From: Bradyrhizobium lablabi
GTDB lineage: Bacteria; Pseudomonadota; Alphaproteobacteria; Rhizobiales; Xanthobacteraceae
Direction of reading: 5' to 3'
DNA length: 64,000 nt
Assembly: GCF_900141755.1 (NCBI RefSeq)
Contig: NZ_LT670844.1
Span: 6,544,501 to 6,608,500, forward strand
How positions within the stretch are numbered: position 1 is the stretch's first letter; each line of letters begins with the position of its first letter. Shown in pieces: positions 44,340 to 53,168 of this stretch. Under the pieces are notes generated by a model. That model was not told the origin of the DNA. It did no database searches and saw nothing but the letters and a program-made list of their open reading frames with translations. A program made the position numbers and the translations under genes.

Positions 44340-45947
44340 ATGTTAAACGCCGGCGCTCGGTTCGATGCGCGTGAAGAGTCGATCCCGGAGGCTCGATCGC
44401 GTTCGGCGTCCGCAATGCGCGAGCTGTTCCTGCCGCTGGACCGGCTGCTCTGTTGTGGCGGTGATCCCCGACTGAATATCGATCCGGCCAGTGGGGTCAA
44501 CAGCTATGGCTGCCAGCCCTTGCCTTGTCCTGATACGCTGAGCTTTGCCTCGAGCACCGCGACATCGATCTCGCAGCGCGCCTACGATCGCGCCGCGAAT
44601 GCACGGCAATCGCTGATGCGTTCCGCCATTGCCATCGGCGCCGACGCCGCGTTCGATGCGCGCATCGAGACGATGCGCGATGAGTTGAAGGCCTGTCTGG
44701 GGTTGACGCGGACCGGAGCCGATGTGGTCTTTTCCCCGTCAGGCACCGACGCGCAGTTGCAGGCGCTGTTGCTGGCGCGGTCGTTGCTCGGACCTGCGCT
44801 CACGACGGTCGTCGTGGCCGCCGATCAAACCGGCAGCGGAACCGTCTTTACCGCGCGCGGAGCGCATTTCGGCGCGGCCACGGCGAATGGCAGCAGCGTT
44901 CGGAAGGGAGAGCCGATTGCCGGCATCGCGCATTCCGTCACCAGCGTCGCGCTGCCCTTGCTCGACGCGGCCGGCGGTTTCCGTCCGCAAGCCGAAACCG
45001 ACCAGCAAGTTCTGGATGCGATCGAACGGTCGGTCGCCGGCGGGACCCGCGTCGTTCTTCAAATCATGGATTCGTCGAAACTCGGCTGGCGCGCCCCGAG
45101 CGATAAATGCCTCGACGAAATCGCGACGCGCTGGCCCGATCAGGTTCAGGTCGTCGTCGATGCCTGCCAGATGCGGCTTGGCCGCGCGCGCTTGCGGAAA
45201 TATCTCGACCGCGGATATCTGGTGATCGTCACCGGCTCGAAGTTTTTCACCGGCCCTCCCTTCAGTGGCGCGCTGCTGGTGCCGGCCAGCCTTGGGAAGG
45301 CTCTGGATCGGACCACCGAGGCTGCGCCGGGACTCTGCGAGTACAGCAGTCGCAGCGACTGGCCGATGCACTGGCAACATTTGCGGTCGCGTTTCCCGGT
45401 CCGGACCAATTTCGGCCAATGGCTTCGCTGGGAAGCGGCGATCGAGGAAATTCGCGCCTATTATGCCGTGCCCGACGCATTTCGGCTCCAGGCTCTGACG
45501 GCCTTCGGCAACGGCGTGCAGCGGATCATCGCATCTTCGCCGTCGCTTCAGCTGTTGCCGCCGCAGCAGAGGCTCGAGGCCGACAGCCTTGACGACGAAG
45601 AGCTGGCGCAGCCGACGATCTTCCCATTTGCGATCCGGCATCGTGACCGAAATTTGTCTTTCGACGATTGCAGGAAATTCTATCGCGCACTCTCCGAGCC
45701 GGGCGATGCCGGCGAGATCGCGGCCAAGGTTTGCCTCATCGGTCAACCCGTGGCACTGGGACACGGCGACCGGCACCCCGCGGCGGCGCTTCGCATCTCG
45801 GCAGGCGCGCGCCTCGTCAGCGAGGCCTGGTCACCCCGCGAAGATGTGGCGCGCGGCAATCTGCAGCGTGAACTTGGCCATGTCGGCACGATCGTCGCCA
45901 AGATCGAATGGCTGCTCGGGCAAATCGACGATCGGCCATTGGCCTAG
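44340..45947 (+). CDS. Class V aminotransferase-like PLP enzyme in flagellar locus
   Basis: 535 residues of PLP fold type I. The cofactor Asp274 lies in VVVDACQMR and the Schiff-base lysine is Lys301 in VTGSKFFTGPPFSGALL, the spacing and pattern of the cysteine desulfurase/kynureninase (class V) group. The N-terminal 90 residues include CCGGDP and GCQPLPCPDTLSFAS, unlike standard members. The 36-base gap after flgL suggests cotranscription with the hook operon. Substrate unknown; it may supply a modified amino or sulfur group to the enzymes encoded downstream. Confidence 0.75.
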   Translation: MLNAGARFDAREESIPEARSRSASAMRELFLPLDRLLCCGGDPRLNIDPASGVNSYGCQPLPCPDTLSFASSTATSISQRAYDRAANARQSLMRSAIAIGADAAFDARIETMRDELKACLGLTRTGADVVFSPSGTDAQLQALLLARSLLGPALTTVVVAADQTGSGTVFTARGAHFGAATANGSSVRKGEPIAGIAHSVTSVALPLLDAAGGFRPQAETDQQVLDAIERSVAGGTRVVLQIMDSSKLGWRAPSDKCLDEIATRWPDQVQVVVDACQMRLGRARLRKYLDRGYLVIVTGSKFFTGPPFSGALLVPASLGKALDRTTEAAPGLCEYSSRSDWPMHWQHLRSRFPVRTNFGQWLRWEAAIEEIRAYYAVPDAFRLQALTAFGNGVQRIIASSPSLQLLPPQQRLEADSLDDEELAQPTIFPFAIRHRDRNLSFDDCRKFYRALSEPGDAGEIAAKVCLIGQPVALGHGDRHPAAALRISAGARLVSEAWSPREDVARGNLQRELGHVGTIVAKIEWLLGQIDDRPLA

Positions 45948-46077
45948 TCTCCCGGAAGCGCCTGATCGCCCGATGTGGCCGGTAAATGGCGGAGCAGGGC
46001 CGTTAGGCTTTCATTAACCACGTCTATTTACTGTTTGGTCAGGAATGCAGAAAGCGTCCGCCCTTCGGGAGCTGTTC

Positions 46078-46860
46078 ATGACTGACCAAATACATCTTAT
46101 GGTGGCCACGCCCTGCTTCGGCGGACAGGTGTCCAGCATCTATGCCGGCTCGATCTTTCACCTGCAGCGCGCCGTCCGTTCGATGCCCAACCTCAACCTT
46201 ACGGTTCTGATGCGCGATGGCGACGCGCTGATTACCCGGGCGCGAGCCAATCTGGTGACGATGTTCCTCAGCGACCCCTCCGCGACGCACCTTTTGTTCG
46301 TGGACGCCGATATCGGCTTTGTGCCCGACCAGGTATTCCGGCTGATCGAATCCGGCGCGGATGTGGTCGGCGGCGTCTATCCCATCAAGCGGATCAACTG
46401 GGACAAGGCGACGCGGATGCTGGAAGCCGGACGACCGAAGGCGCCGTCGGCCGCGCTCGATTACGTGCTCGAGATAGAAAATCCCGATCATGTCGTCGCC
46501 GTCAACGGCTTTACGCGCGTGCGCTACGCCGGCACCGGCTTCCTGATGATCAGGCGGCACGTCTTCGAACAGATGTGCCGGCATCCCTCCTACGCGCCGC
46601 TGCAATTCTTCCATGAGCATTCCCGCGATGAGCTCGCCGGCAATCCAAACCGGTTTGCCTTGTTCGAGTGCATGATCGACCCGAAGAGCGGGACTTATCT
46701 CAGTGAGGATTTTGCCTTCTGCAAGCGCTGGACCGATATCGGCGGCGAAATCTGGGCTGATCTCGAGAGCCGTCTCGATCACGTCGGGCCGTCGGTCTTT
46801 CACGGCGATGTCTCCTCGCAATTTGCCGCGCCTGCAAGGGCAGCCGCGAATGCGGCGTGA
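46078..46860 (+). CDS. GT-A glycosyltransferase-like protein with DXD
   Basis: 260 residues. VATPCFGGQVSS opens the protein, followed by the strand LLFVDADIGF with the DXD metal motif (Asp76-Ala-Asp78) and a C-terminal ISEDFAFCKRW-type segment with an acidic base candidate. The fold resembles GT2-like or Anp1/Mnn9-type transferases. Being in the flagellar cluster, it may glycosylate flagellin or a cassette product; this is inference. ATG 46078 has GGGAG upstream at seven bases; ATG 46045 does not. Confidence 0.75.
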   Translation: MTDQIHLMVATPCFGGQVSSIYAGSIFHLQRAVRSMPNLNLTVLMRDGDALITRARANLVTMFLSDPSATHLLFVDADIGFVPDQVFRLIESGADVVGGVYPIKRINWDKATRMLEAGRPKAPSAALDYVLEIENPDHVVAVNGFTRVRYAGTGFLMIRRHVFEQMCRHPSYAPLQFFHEHSRDELAGNPNRFALFECMIDPKSGTYLSEDFAFCKRWTDIGGEIWADLESRLDHVGPSVFHGDVSSQFAAPARAAANAA

Positions 46861-46919
46861 ATTGATCCTCTAACGCGCCGTAGGCCGCGCGCATCGTTCG
46901 TCCTCAGCGGAGTTCTTGC

Positions 46920-48173
46920 ATGCAATCTGACTTCCACGAAAGGATCGGAACGACCGAGCCGATTTACGCTGACCGCACCGGTATGGCGAAGCTTGCGAAG
47001 CTGGCGTTTGATGGCCTGGACCTTCGCCCGATGTGGCACGAGTTGATTGCCAAGCTGGTCGATGGCACCGCTCAAGCGGGCGAGGGGCTCGATCTGTCGC
47101 TGATCGCGCAATTGCTCGGCGACAAGCCGGCAGGTCTTGCCATCCAGCAAGAGGTACTTGCGTCGCATCAGCTATTCCGTTCGCCGTGCGCGGCGAAACA
47201 GCCCCGCTTGCGCGTTCTTGCGCTTGCCGCGGCAACCGATATGGGCAGCAATACGCCGATCGAGTTTCTGCTCGAGGAATCCCCGATCGAGCTACTGATG
47301 CTGTACGTCGTCCCCAAAGTTGAATTGCCTCGGTTGCTCCCTGAACATGACGTCGCCATCGTGATCGCATCCGATTCGGCGGACTGCCGCGACGCGCTGC
47401 GCAAGATCGATGAGGCGGCGGCGCGCTGGCCGCGGCCGCTGTTGAATCCGCCGCGCCTTATTTGCAATCTTGATCGCGACAAGCTGCATCATCTGCTTTG
47501 CGGCATCGAGGGCCTCGATATCCCGGCGACGATCGGCGTGACACGGGAGCAATTGGCTGACGTGGCCCAGTCCAAACTCGCTTTGGCCGACATTGCGGCT
47601 GAGCTTGAGTTTCCCCTCATCGCCCGTCCGCGCGGTTCGCACGCCGGCGTTGGTCTCGCCAAGCTCGACGATCGCCCGGCGCTCTCGCGCTATCTCGACG
47701 AGCGACCGGAGCAGGAATTCTTCGTATCCCGCTTCGTCGATTACGCCAACGAGGACGGCCTGTTTCGCAAGTACCGCGTGGTGTTCGTCGAAGGCCGGCC
47801 TTACGCCTGCCACATGGCGATCGCCGATCGCTGGGACATCTGGTACCTCAATGCCGGAATGTCCGACAGCGCGCCCAAGCGTCTCGAAGAAGAAACCTTC
47901 ATGCGCACCTTCGACATCGGCTTCGCCCGCCGCCATCGGACCGCGCTGGCCGGCATGGCGGAGCGGGTGGGTCTCGACTATTTCACGATCGACTGCGCGG
48001 AAAACAAGCGCGGAGAATTGCTGATATTCGAGGCGGACAACACCGCCGTCGTGCACAACATGGATTCGCCGGAGCTGTTTCCCTACAAGCCGCCGCAGAT
48101 GCACGCGATCTTCGAGGCATTCGCCGCGATGCTGTCGCGCCGCGCCAAAGCCGGCCGGGAGCATGCCGCGTGA
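46920..48173 (+). CDS. ATP-grasp ligase-like protein
   Basis: 417 residues. An N-terminal helical region (about 1-95) and a Rossmann-like segment (98-170) precede an ATP-grasp domain (about 190-405): IARPRGSHAGVGLAKL (phosphate loop), EFFVSRFVDY, FRKYRVVFVEGRPYACHMAI, and the metal-binding end LLIFEADNTAVVHNMD. RimK/ATP-grasp enzymes join a carboxylate to an amine using ATP. The stop TGA overlaps the GTG of the next gene (GTGA), indicating tight coupling to the decarboxylase. Confidence 0.75.
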   Translation: MQSDFHERIGTTEPIYADRTGMAKLAKLAFDGLDLRPMWHELIAKLVDGTAQAGEGLDLSLIAQLLGDKPAGLAIQQEVLASHQLFRSPCAAKQPRLRVLALAAATDMGSNTPIEFLLEESPIELLMLYVVPKVELPRLLPEHDVAIVIASDSADCRDALRKIDEAAARWPRPLLNPPRLICNLDRDKLHHLLCGIEGLDIPATIGVTREQLADVAQSKLALADIAAELEFPLIARPRGSHAGVGLAKLDDRPALSRYLDERPEQEFFVSRFVDYANEDGLFRKYRVVFVEGRPYACHMAIADRWDIWYLNAGMSDSAPKRLEEETFMRTFDIGFARRHRTALAGMAERVGLDYFTIDCAENKRGELLIFEADNTAVVHNMDSPELFPYKPPQMHAIFEAFAAMLSRRAKAGREHAA

Positions 48174-49687
48174 GCGCGAGGCTGCGCGACACGCTGCCGG
48201 AGTCGCGATCGGGCGAGACGCTCGATCCGCAAGACTGGGACGACATCCGCGCCCAAGGTCATCGCATGCTCGATGACATGTTCGACTACGCCGCCGACAT
48301 CCGCGCGCGCCCGGTCTGGCAACCGATACCGGATGACGTCCGCGCGCGTTTCCGCAGCAACCTTCCGCACCAGCCGTCCGATCTCGGCGAGGTCTATCGC
48401 GAATTCGCCGACTTCATCCTCCCGTATGCGACCGGCAATGTTCATCCGGGTTTCATGGGTTGGGTCCATGGCGGCGGCACCGCGGTCGGCATGCTGGCGG
48501 AGATGCTGGCGGCCGGGCTGAACGCCAATCTCGGCGGCCGCGATCACATTCCGATCGAGGTCGAACGTCAGATCGTCGAATGGACGCGCCAGCTGTTCAA
48601 CTTCCCGGACGGCGCCAGCGGAATTTTCGTCACCGGCACGTCGATGGCGAATCTGATGGCGGTGCTGGTGGCGCGAACGGCCGCCCTCGGACGATCCGTC
48701 CGGCAGCGCGGCATCCATGACGAAGGCGCCCGGCTTATCGCCTATACCTCGACAGCGGCGCATGGCTGCATCTCGAAGGCCATGGATATCGGTGGTTTTG
48801 GCAGCAACGCGTTGCGCTCTATTGCGATCGATCGAACCCACCGCATCGACGTCGCCGCGTTGCGCGAGCGGATCGCCGAGGACCGCAACGCCGGCCTAAA
48901 ACCTTTCCTGGTCGTCGGCTCGGCTGGAACGGTGGATATCGGTGCGATCGACGACCTTGCGGCGCTGAGCGCACTGTGCCGGGAAGAGGAGCTGTGGTTT
49001 CACGTCGACGGCGCCTATGGCGCGCTCGGGGTTCTATCGCCGGCGCTGGCGCCGCGGCTCGCCGGTCTGGAAAACGCCGATTCGATCGCGCTCGATTTCC
49101 ACAAATGGGGGCAGGTGCCTTATGACGCCGGTTTCCTGATCGTTCGCGACGGCGAGCGCCATCGCGACACCTTTGCGGCGCCCGCGGCGTATCTGCGCCG
49201 CGAGACCAGAGGGCTCGCCGCCAACTCACCCTGGCCTTGCGACCTCGGCCCGGATCTGTCGCGCGGCTTCAGGGCGCTCAAGACGTGGTTCACCTTGAAG
49301 ACCTACGGCACCGAGAAGTTAGGGGCTGTCATCACGCGCACCTGCGCGCTCGCGGCCTATCTGGAGGCGCGGATTCTGGCCGAGCCGCGGCTCGAGCTGC
49401 TGGCGCCGGTCCAGCTTAATATCGTCTGCTTCCGCTATCGCGCTGATGACGCCGACAGGGTGAACGGCGATATTGTCATCGACATTCAGGAATCCGGGAT
49501 TGCCGCGCCGTCGACCACGATCCTCGACGGCGAGCTCGCGATCCGCGCCGCGATCGTCAATCACCGCACCGACACCTGCGATATCGACGCGCTGATCGCG
49601 GCCGTGCTGGATTTCGGCGCGCAGCGGTCGCCGGCTGACGACGGCGTGGTTCCGAAAATCGAGGGTGCCCCGCCGCTGGCGATGTAG
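48170..49687 (+). CDS. Group II PLP-dependent amino-acid decarboxylase
   Basis: 505 residues. The aromatic/glutamate-type decarboxylase motifs are complete: HPGFMGWVHGGGT early on, WFHVDGAYGAL with Asp280, and the PLP lysine Lys312 in DFHKWGQVPYDAG. It should convert an aromatic L-amino acid, glutamate or aspartate to the amine; the substrate is not readable. Its GTG start overlaps the ATP-grasp stop by four bases, suggesting that its amine product is the partner of the ligase. Confidence 0.88.
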   Translation: MSARLRDTLPESRSGETLDPQDWDDIRAQGHRMLDDMFDYAADIRARPVWQPIPDDVRARFRSNLPHQPSDLGEVYREFADFILPYATGNVHPGFMGWVHGGGTAVGMLAEMLAAGLNANLGGRDHIPIEVERQIVEWTRQLFNFPDGASGIFVTGTSMANLMAVLVARTAALGRSVRQRGIHDEGARLIAYTSTAAHGCISKAMDIGGFGSNALRSIAIDRTHRIDVAALRERIAEDRNAGLKPFLVVGSAGTVDIGAIDDLAALSALCREEELWFHVDGAYGALGVLSPALAPRLAGLENADSIALDFHKWGQVPYDAGFLIVRDGERHRDTFAAPAAYLRRETRGLAANSPWPCDLGPDLSRGFRALKTWFTLKTYGTEKLGAVITRTCALAAYLEARILAEPRLELLAPVQLNIVCFRYRADDADRVNGDIVIDIQESGIAAPSTTILDGELAIRAAIVNHRTDTCDIDALIAAVLDFGAQRSPADDGVVPKIEGAPPLAM

Positions 49688-49700
49688 GCGGCGCGCCGGA

Positions 49701-50138
49701 TCAGCTTTGGGCCGACCGTTTTGCTTCGGCGTTGGCCTCGGCCTGGACAGCTTCACCGTAGTCCAGGAGCTGCCGCTCGTAGGCGACGAGCTTTTTGGCT
49801 TCCTTCAGCGCCTGATAAAGGTCGCCGTTCAAGATATGGTTGTTGATGCCCTCGATGATGGGCCAGGCGCTCGGTACCGCGGTGACGATGTCGCGCAACA
49901 GGTTGAAGTAGGTGCCGTGATTGACCTGCGGGTCCGGCGAAATATACATCAACTGCACCGCCAGATAGACGAGCTTGGCCGGCGTATCGGCGGTCTCCGG
50001 CGTCAGGATATCCTTCTCGCGCAGGATCGGAATGTTGTCGCCGTCGATCAGTAGCCGGGCGCGCTGATCGGTATTGGTGACGACGCAGGCGCCGATGATG
50101 ATCCGCTCGTGCGGCTTGAGCTCGACTTTCAACGCCAT
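49701..50138 (-). CDS. flbT: FlbT, post-transcriptional regulator of flagellin
   Basis: 145 residues starting MALKVELKPHERIIIGACVVTN, the FlbT signature, with the block GDNIPILREKDIL and the C-terminal helix LVAYERQLLDYGEAV. In Caulobacter FlbT binds the 5' region of flagellin mRNA and promotes its decay until hook assembly is complete. Here it is divergent from the flagellin genes. ATG 50138 follows GGAGA; the frame upstream to 50444 is not FlbT-like. Confidence 0.92.
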   Translation of the reverse strand: MALKVELKPHERIIIGACVVTNTDQRARLLIDGDNIPILREKDILTPETADTPAKLVYLAVQLMYISPDPQVNHGTYFNLLRDIVTAVPSAWPIIEGINNHILNGDLYQALKEAKKLVAYERQLLDYGEAVQAEANAEAKRSAQS

Positions 50139-50509
50139 GCCAGGTCTCCGTTGCCGTATTTTACACGAGCCAACATTGCGGCGGATTGCGAGATTGTGCC
50201 GGCTTTGGTCGCGCCGAACGCGCGGCCCGCGGCTTTCTGCCGATTGTCGCCGCAATCCTTTCTGATTGAGGTTAACGCCCGGTAAACGGCGCCGGACGCT
50301 GCGTAATTGTCCAATGTTATCAACGTTATTTTCGAATCGCGCGCAGACGAAAACGCCGCTCAGCGCCTCGCCGCCGCGCTGGGAACGGGAGTGGTGCGGT
50401 ATCGATTCATGTTTTGTTAGACGCTTGGTTCCACGTTCCGCCACCTCACCCGATCAGAAAAGATTGGGATGTGTGCGTACTCCAATTTCACACCAGAAAG
50501 GTATGAAAC
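50139..50509. promoter_or_regulatory. 371-base divergent region flbT / first flagellin
   Basis: No gene is seen. It contains a CtrA-like site at 50272-50286, an A+T-richer stretch near 50310-50345, and the flagellin leader (about 50470-50509) whose last 40 bases are almost identical to those before the second flagellin. This would be the region through which FlbT-type control acts on the flagellin transcripts. Confidence 0.6.
50272..50286. promoter_or_regulatory. CtrA-like box TTAA-N7-TAAA
   Basis: TTAA (50272-50275), seven bases, then TAAA (50283-50286): one mismatch from the CtrA consensus. It lies 134 bases before flbT and 224 before the first flagellin. Confidence 0.4.
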
Positions 50510-51676
50510 ATGTCAGGTATCGTTCTTTCGGCAGCCGTTCGCCAGAACCTGCTCTCGCTGCAATCCACCGCCGCCCTCTTGGCGACCACCCAGAACGCCC
50601 TCGCCACCGGTAACAAGGTCAACTCGGCCCTCGACAATCCCACCAACTTCTTCACCGCGTCGGGCCTTAACAACCGCGCCAGCGACATCAACAACCTGCT
50701 CGACAGCATCGGCAACGGCGTGCAGGTGCTGCAGGCGGCCAACACCGGCATCACCTCGCTGCAGAAGCTGGTCGATACCGCGAAGTCGATCGCCAACCAG
50801 GTGCTGCAGGCGCCCACCGGCTATACGACCAAGTCGGCGACTACTTCGTCAGTCCTCCCTGCCGGCTCCACTTCGGCCAATCTGGTCGATGGCGTCGCTA
50901 TTAAGAGCGGTGAGATTATCTCAATCGCCGCGACCACGGGCATCCCGGCGTTCACCATCACCCTCACCGCCAGCGAGTCGCTTGCTCAGCTGAACACCTC
51001 TTTGGCAGCCAGCAATCTGACAGCCAGCCTGAACAGCACCAACCAGCTCGTCATCACCACGACCAACGACGCGGCTTCGTCCACGATCGGTGCGGTCGCC
51101 CTGACTGGTACCGCCGGTACTGCGACGTTCTCAGTTGCCGCCGCGCCGGTTGCCGATCCAGTCTCGCAGGCCACGCGTGCCAGCCTGGTGGGCCAGTACA
51201 ACAACATCATCACGCAGATCACCACAACCGCTCAGGATTCGTCCTTCAACGGCATCAACTTGCTCAATGGTGACAACCTCAAGCTGACCTTCGACGAAAC
51301 CGCAAAGTCCACGCTCAACATCACCGGCGTCACCTACAACGCGGGCGGCCTCGGCCTCTCGTCGCTGACAGTGGGCACGGACTTCCTGGACAACAACTCA
51401 GCCAACGCGGCGCTCGCCGTACTCGGCACGGCCAGCACCACGCTCCGTACCGAGGCCTCGGCGCTCGGTTCGAACCTGTCCGTCGTGCAGCTCCGTCAGG
51501 ACTTCAACAAGAACCTGATCAACGTGCTGCAGACCGGCGCGTCCAACCTGACGCTGGCCGATGCCAACGAGGAAGCGGCCAACAGCCAGGCGCTGTCGAC
51601 CCGCCAGTCGATCGCGGTGTCCGCGCTGTCGCTCGCCAACCAGTCGCAGCAGAGCGTGCTGCAACTGCTGCGCTGA
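50510..51676 (+). CDS. fliC: Flagellin (first of three)
   Basis: 388 residues. The N-terminal D0/D1 helices run through RQNLLSLQSTAALLATTQ and the C-terminal helix ends STRQSIAVSALSLANQSQQSVLQLLR. Residues 1-109 and 214-388 equal those of the second flagellin except one residue (Ala303 here, Thr there), while the central 104 residues differ strongly. The centre includes a segment related to the module in FlgE and FlgL. The start has AAAGG upstream and a terminator follows. Confidence 0.95.
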   Translation: MSGIVLSAAVRQNLLSLQSTAALLATTQNALATGNKVNSALDNPTNFFTASGLNNRASDINNLLDSIGNGVQVLQAANTGITSLQKLVDTAKSIANQVLQAPTGYTTKSATTSSVLPAGSTSANLVDGVAIKSGEIISIAATTGIPAFTITLTASESLAQLNTSLAASNLTASLNSTNQLVITTTNDAASSTIGAVALTGTAGTATFSVAAAPVADPVSQATRASLVGQYNNIITQITTTAQDSSFNGINLLNGDNLKLTFDETAKSTLNITGVTYNAGGLGLSSLTVGTDFLDNNSANAALAVLGTASTTLRTEASALGSNLSVVQLRQDFNKNLINVLQTGASNLTLADANEEAANSQALSTRQSIAVSALSLANQSQQSVLQLLR

Positions 51677-51700
51677 TTTTTCGAAAAACTACCAAACAAG

Positions 51701-51724
51701 GCGGCGGGGAAGAAACCCCGCCGC
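51701..51724 (+). terminator. Hairpin terminator after the first flagellin
   Basis: The 9-bp stem GCGGCGGGG / CCCCGCCGC has a 6-base loop (51701-51709 with 51716-51724). No T-run follows, but the position, 24 bases after the stop, and the near-identical stems after the next two flagellins support termination or mRNA stabilisation. Confidence 0.65.
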
Positions 51725-51794
51725 TTCAGCCGGCCGCCCCAGCATAACGATTGGGACGCCATCACTCCAATTTCACACCAGAAAGGTATGAAAA

Positions 51795-52961
51795 ATGTCA
51801 GGTATCGTTCTCTCGGCAGCCGTTCGCCAGAACCTGCTCTCGCTGCAATCGACCGCCGCGCTGTTGGCAACCACCCAGAACGCCCTCGCCACCGGCAACA
51901 AGGTCAACTCCGCGCTCGACAATCCGACCAACTTCTTCACCGCGTCGGGCCTTAACAACCGTGCGAGCGACATCAACAACCTGCTCGACAGCATCGGTAA
52001 CGGCGTGCAGGTGCTGCAGGCGGCCAACACCGGCATCACCTCGCTGCAGAAGCTGGTCGATACCGCCAAGTCGATCGCCAACCAGGTGCTGCAAGCGCCC
52101 ACCGGCTATACGACGAAGTCGACGTCTACCTCGACAACCCTTGTTGGCACCGCCTCGGCGGCCAATCTGGTGGACGGCGTCGGTTTCAAGGCCGGTCAGA
52201 CTCTCATCGTCGCCGCGAACGGGTCCCTTCCGGCAGTCACCGTCACCTTCGGCGCCACCGAGTCCCTCACCCAGTTGAACACCTCTTTGGCGGCCGGCAA
52301 TCTGACAGCCAGCATTAACAGCTCCAACCAGCTCGTCATCACCACAACCAACGACGCGGCTTCGTCCACGATCGGTGCGATTACCACCGGTGCAACTCCC
52401 GGTACTACGACGTTCGGAGCTGCTACCCCGCCGGTCGCCGATCCAGTCTCGCAGGCCACGCGTGCCAGCCTGGTGGGCCAGTACAACAACATCATCACGC
52501 AGATCACCACAACCGCTCAGGATTCGTCCTTCAACGGCATCAACCTGCTGAATGGTGACAACCTCAAGCTGACCTTCGACGAAACCGCAAAGTCCACGCT
52601 CAACATCACCGGCGTCACCTACAACGCGGGCGGCCTCGGCCTCTCGTCGCTGACAGTGGGCACGGACTTCCTGGACAACAACTCAGCCAACGCGGCGCTC
52701 ACCGTACTCGGCACGGCCAGCACCACGCTCCGTACCGAGGCCTCGGCGCTCGGTTCGAACCTGTCCGTCGTGCAGCTCCGTCAGGACTTCAACAAGAACC
52801 TGATCAACGTGCTGCAGACCGGCGCCTCCAACCTGACGCTGGCCGATGCCAACGAGGAAGCGGCCAACAGCCAGGCGCTGTCGACCCGCCAGTCGATCGC
52901 GGTGTCCGCGCTGTCGCTCGCCAACCAGTCGCAGCAGAGCGTGCTGCAACTGCTGCGCTGA
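51795..52961 (+). CDS. fliC: Flagellin (second of three)
   Basis: 388 residues, the close paralogue of the gene just upstream. The first 327 bases differ at roughly fifteen positions, all synonymous, whereas the last 525 bases differ at only a few, so the 3' half looks recently homogenised by gene conversion. The central variable block (110-213) carries TLIVAANGSLPAVTVTFGATESLTQLN, resembling the module in FlgE/FlgL. The 30-base leader is shared with the first gene. A strong terminator follows. Confidence 0.95.
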   Translation: MSGIVLSAAVRQNLLSLQSTAALLATTQNALATGNKVNSALDNPTNFFTASGLNNRASDINNLLDSIGNGVQVLQAANTGITSLQKLVDTAKSIANQVLQAPTGYTTKSTSTSTTLVGTASAANLVDGVGFKAGQTLIVAANGSLPAVTVTFGATESLTQLNTSLAAGNLTASINSSNQLVITTTNDAASSTIGAITTGATPGTTTFGAATPPVADPVSQATRASLVGQYNNIITQITTTAQDSSFNGINLLNGDNLKLTFDETAKSTLNITGVTYNAGGLGLSSLTVGTDFLDNNSANAALTVLGTASTTLRTEASALGSNLSVVQLRQDFNKNLINVLQTGASNLTLADANEEAANSQALSTRQSIAVSALSLANQSQQSVLQLLR

Positions 52962-52986
52962 TTTTTCGAAAAAGACGATCGAACGG

Positions 52987-53014
52987 AGCGGCGGGGGAAA
53001 CCCCGCCGCTTTTT
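52987..53014 (+). terminator. Intrinsic terminator after the second flagellin
   Basis: A perfect 10-bp G+C stem (52987-52996 with 53001-53010), a GAAA loop and four T residues. Confidence 0.9.
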
Positions 53015-53104
53015 CGTTGTGGAGCCGTAAGCAGGCGAAACCGCTGGCAATTTTGCGGGCCCGCCTCCGGTAACGAAGCGTTAAGCAAACAAATTAGGCG
53101 GGCA

Positions 53105-53119
53105 TTAACCTTAATTTAA
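53105..53119. promoter_or_regulatory. CtrA-type box upstream of the third flagellin
   Basis: TTAA at 53105-53108 and TTAA at 53116-53119 are seven bases apart, a perfect match to the CtrA consensus (TTAACCTTAATTTAA). It lies 50 bases before the flagellin start. Confidence 0.55.
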
Positions 53120-53168
53120 AGGAAAGCTCAGTAGAACTAAGGAGGTAAAACTACGGAAGGCTTGTCAC

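Noticed and set aside
50380..50420. Sigma-54 site before the first flagellin
   Set aside because: TGGTGCGG and TTGGTTCC-type segments occur, but none has GC at the right ten-base spacing from GG.
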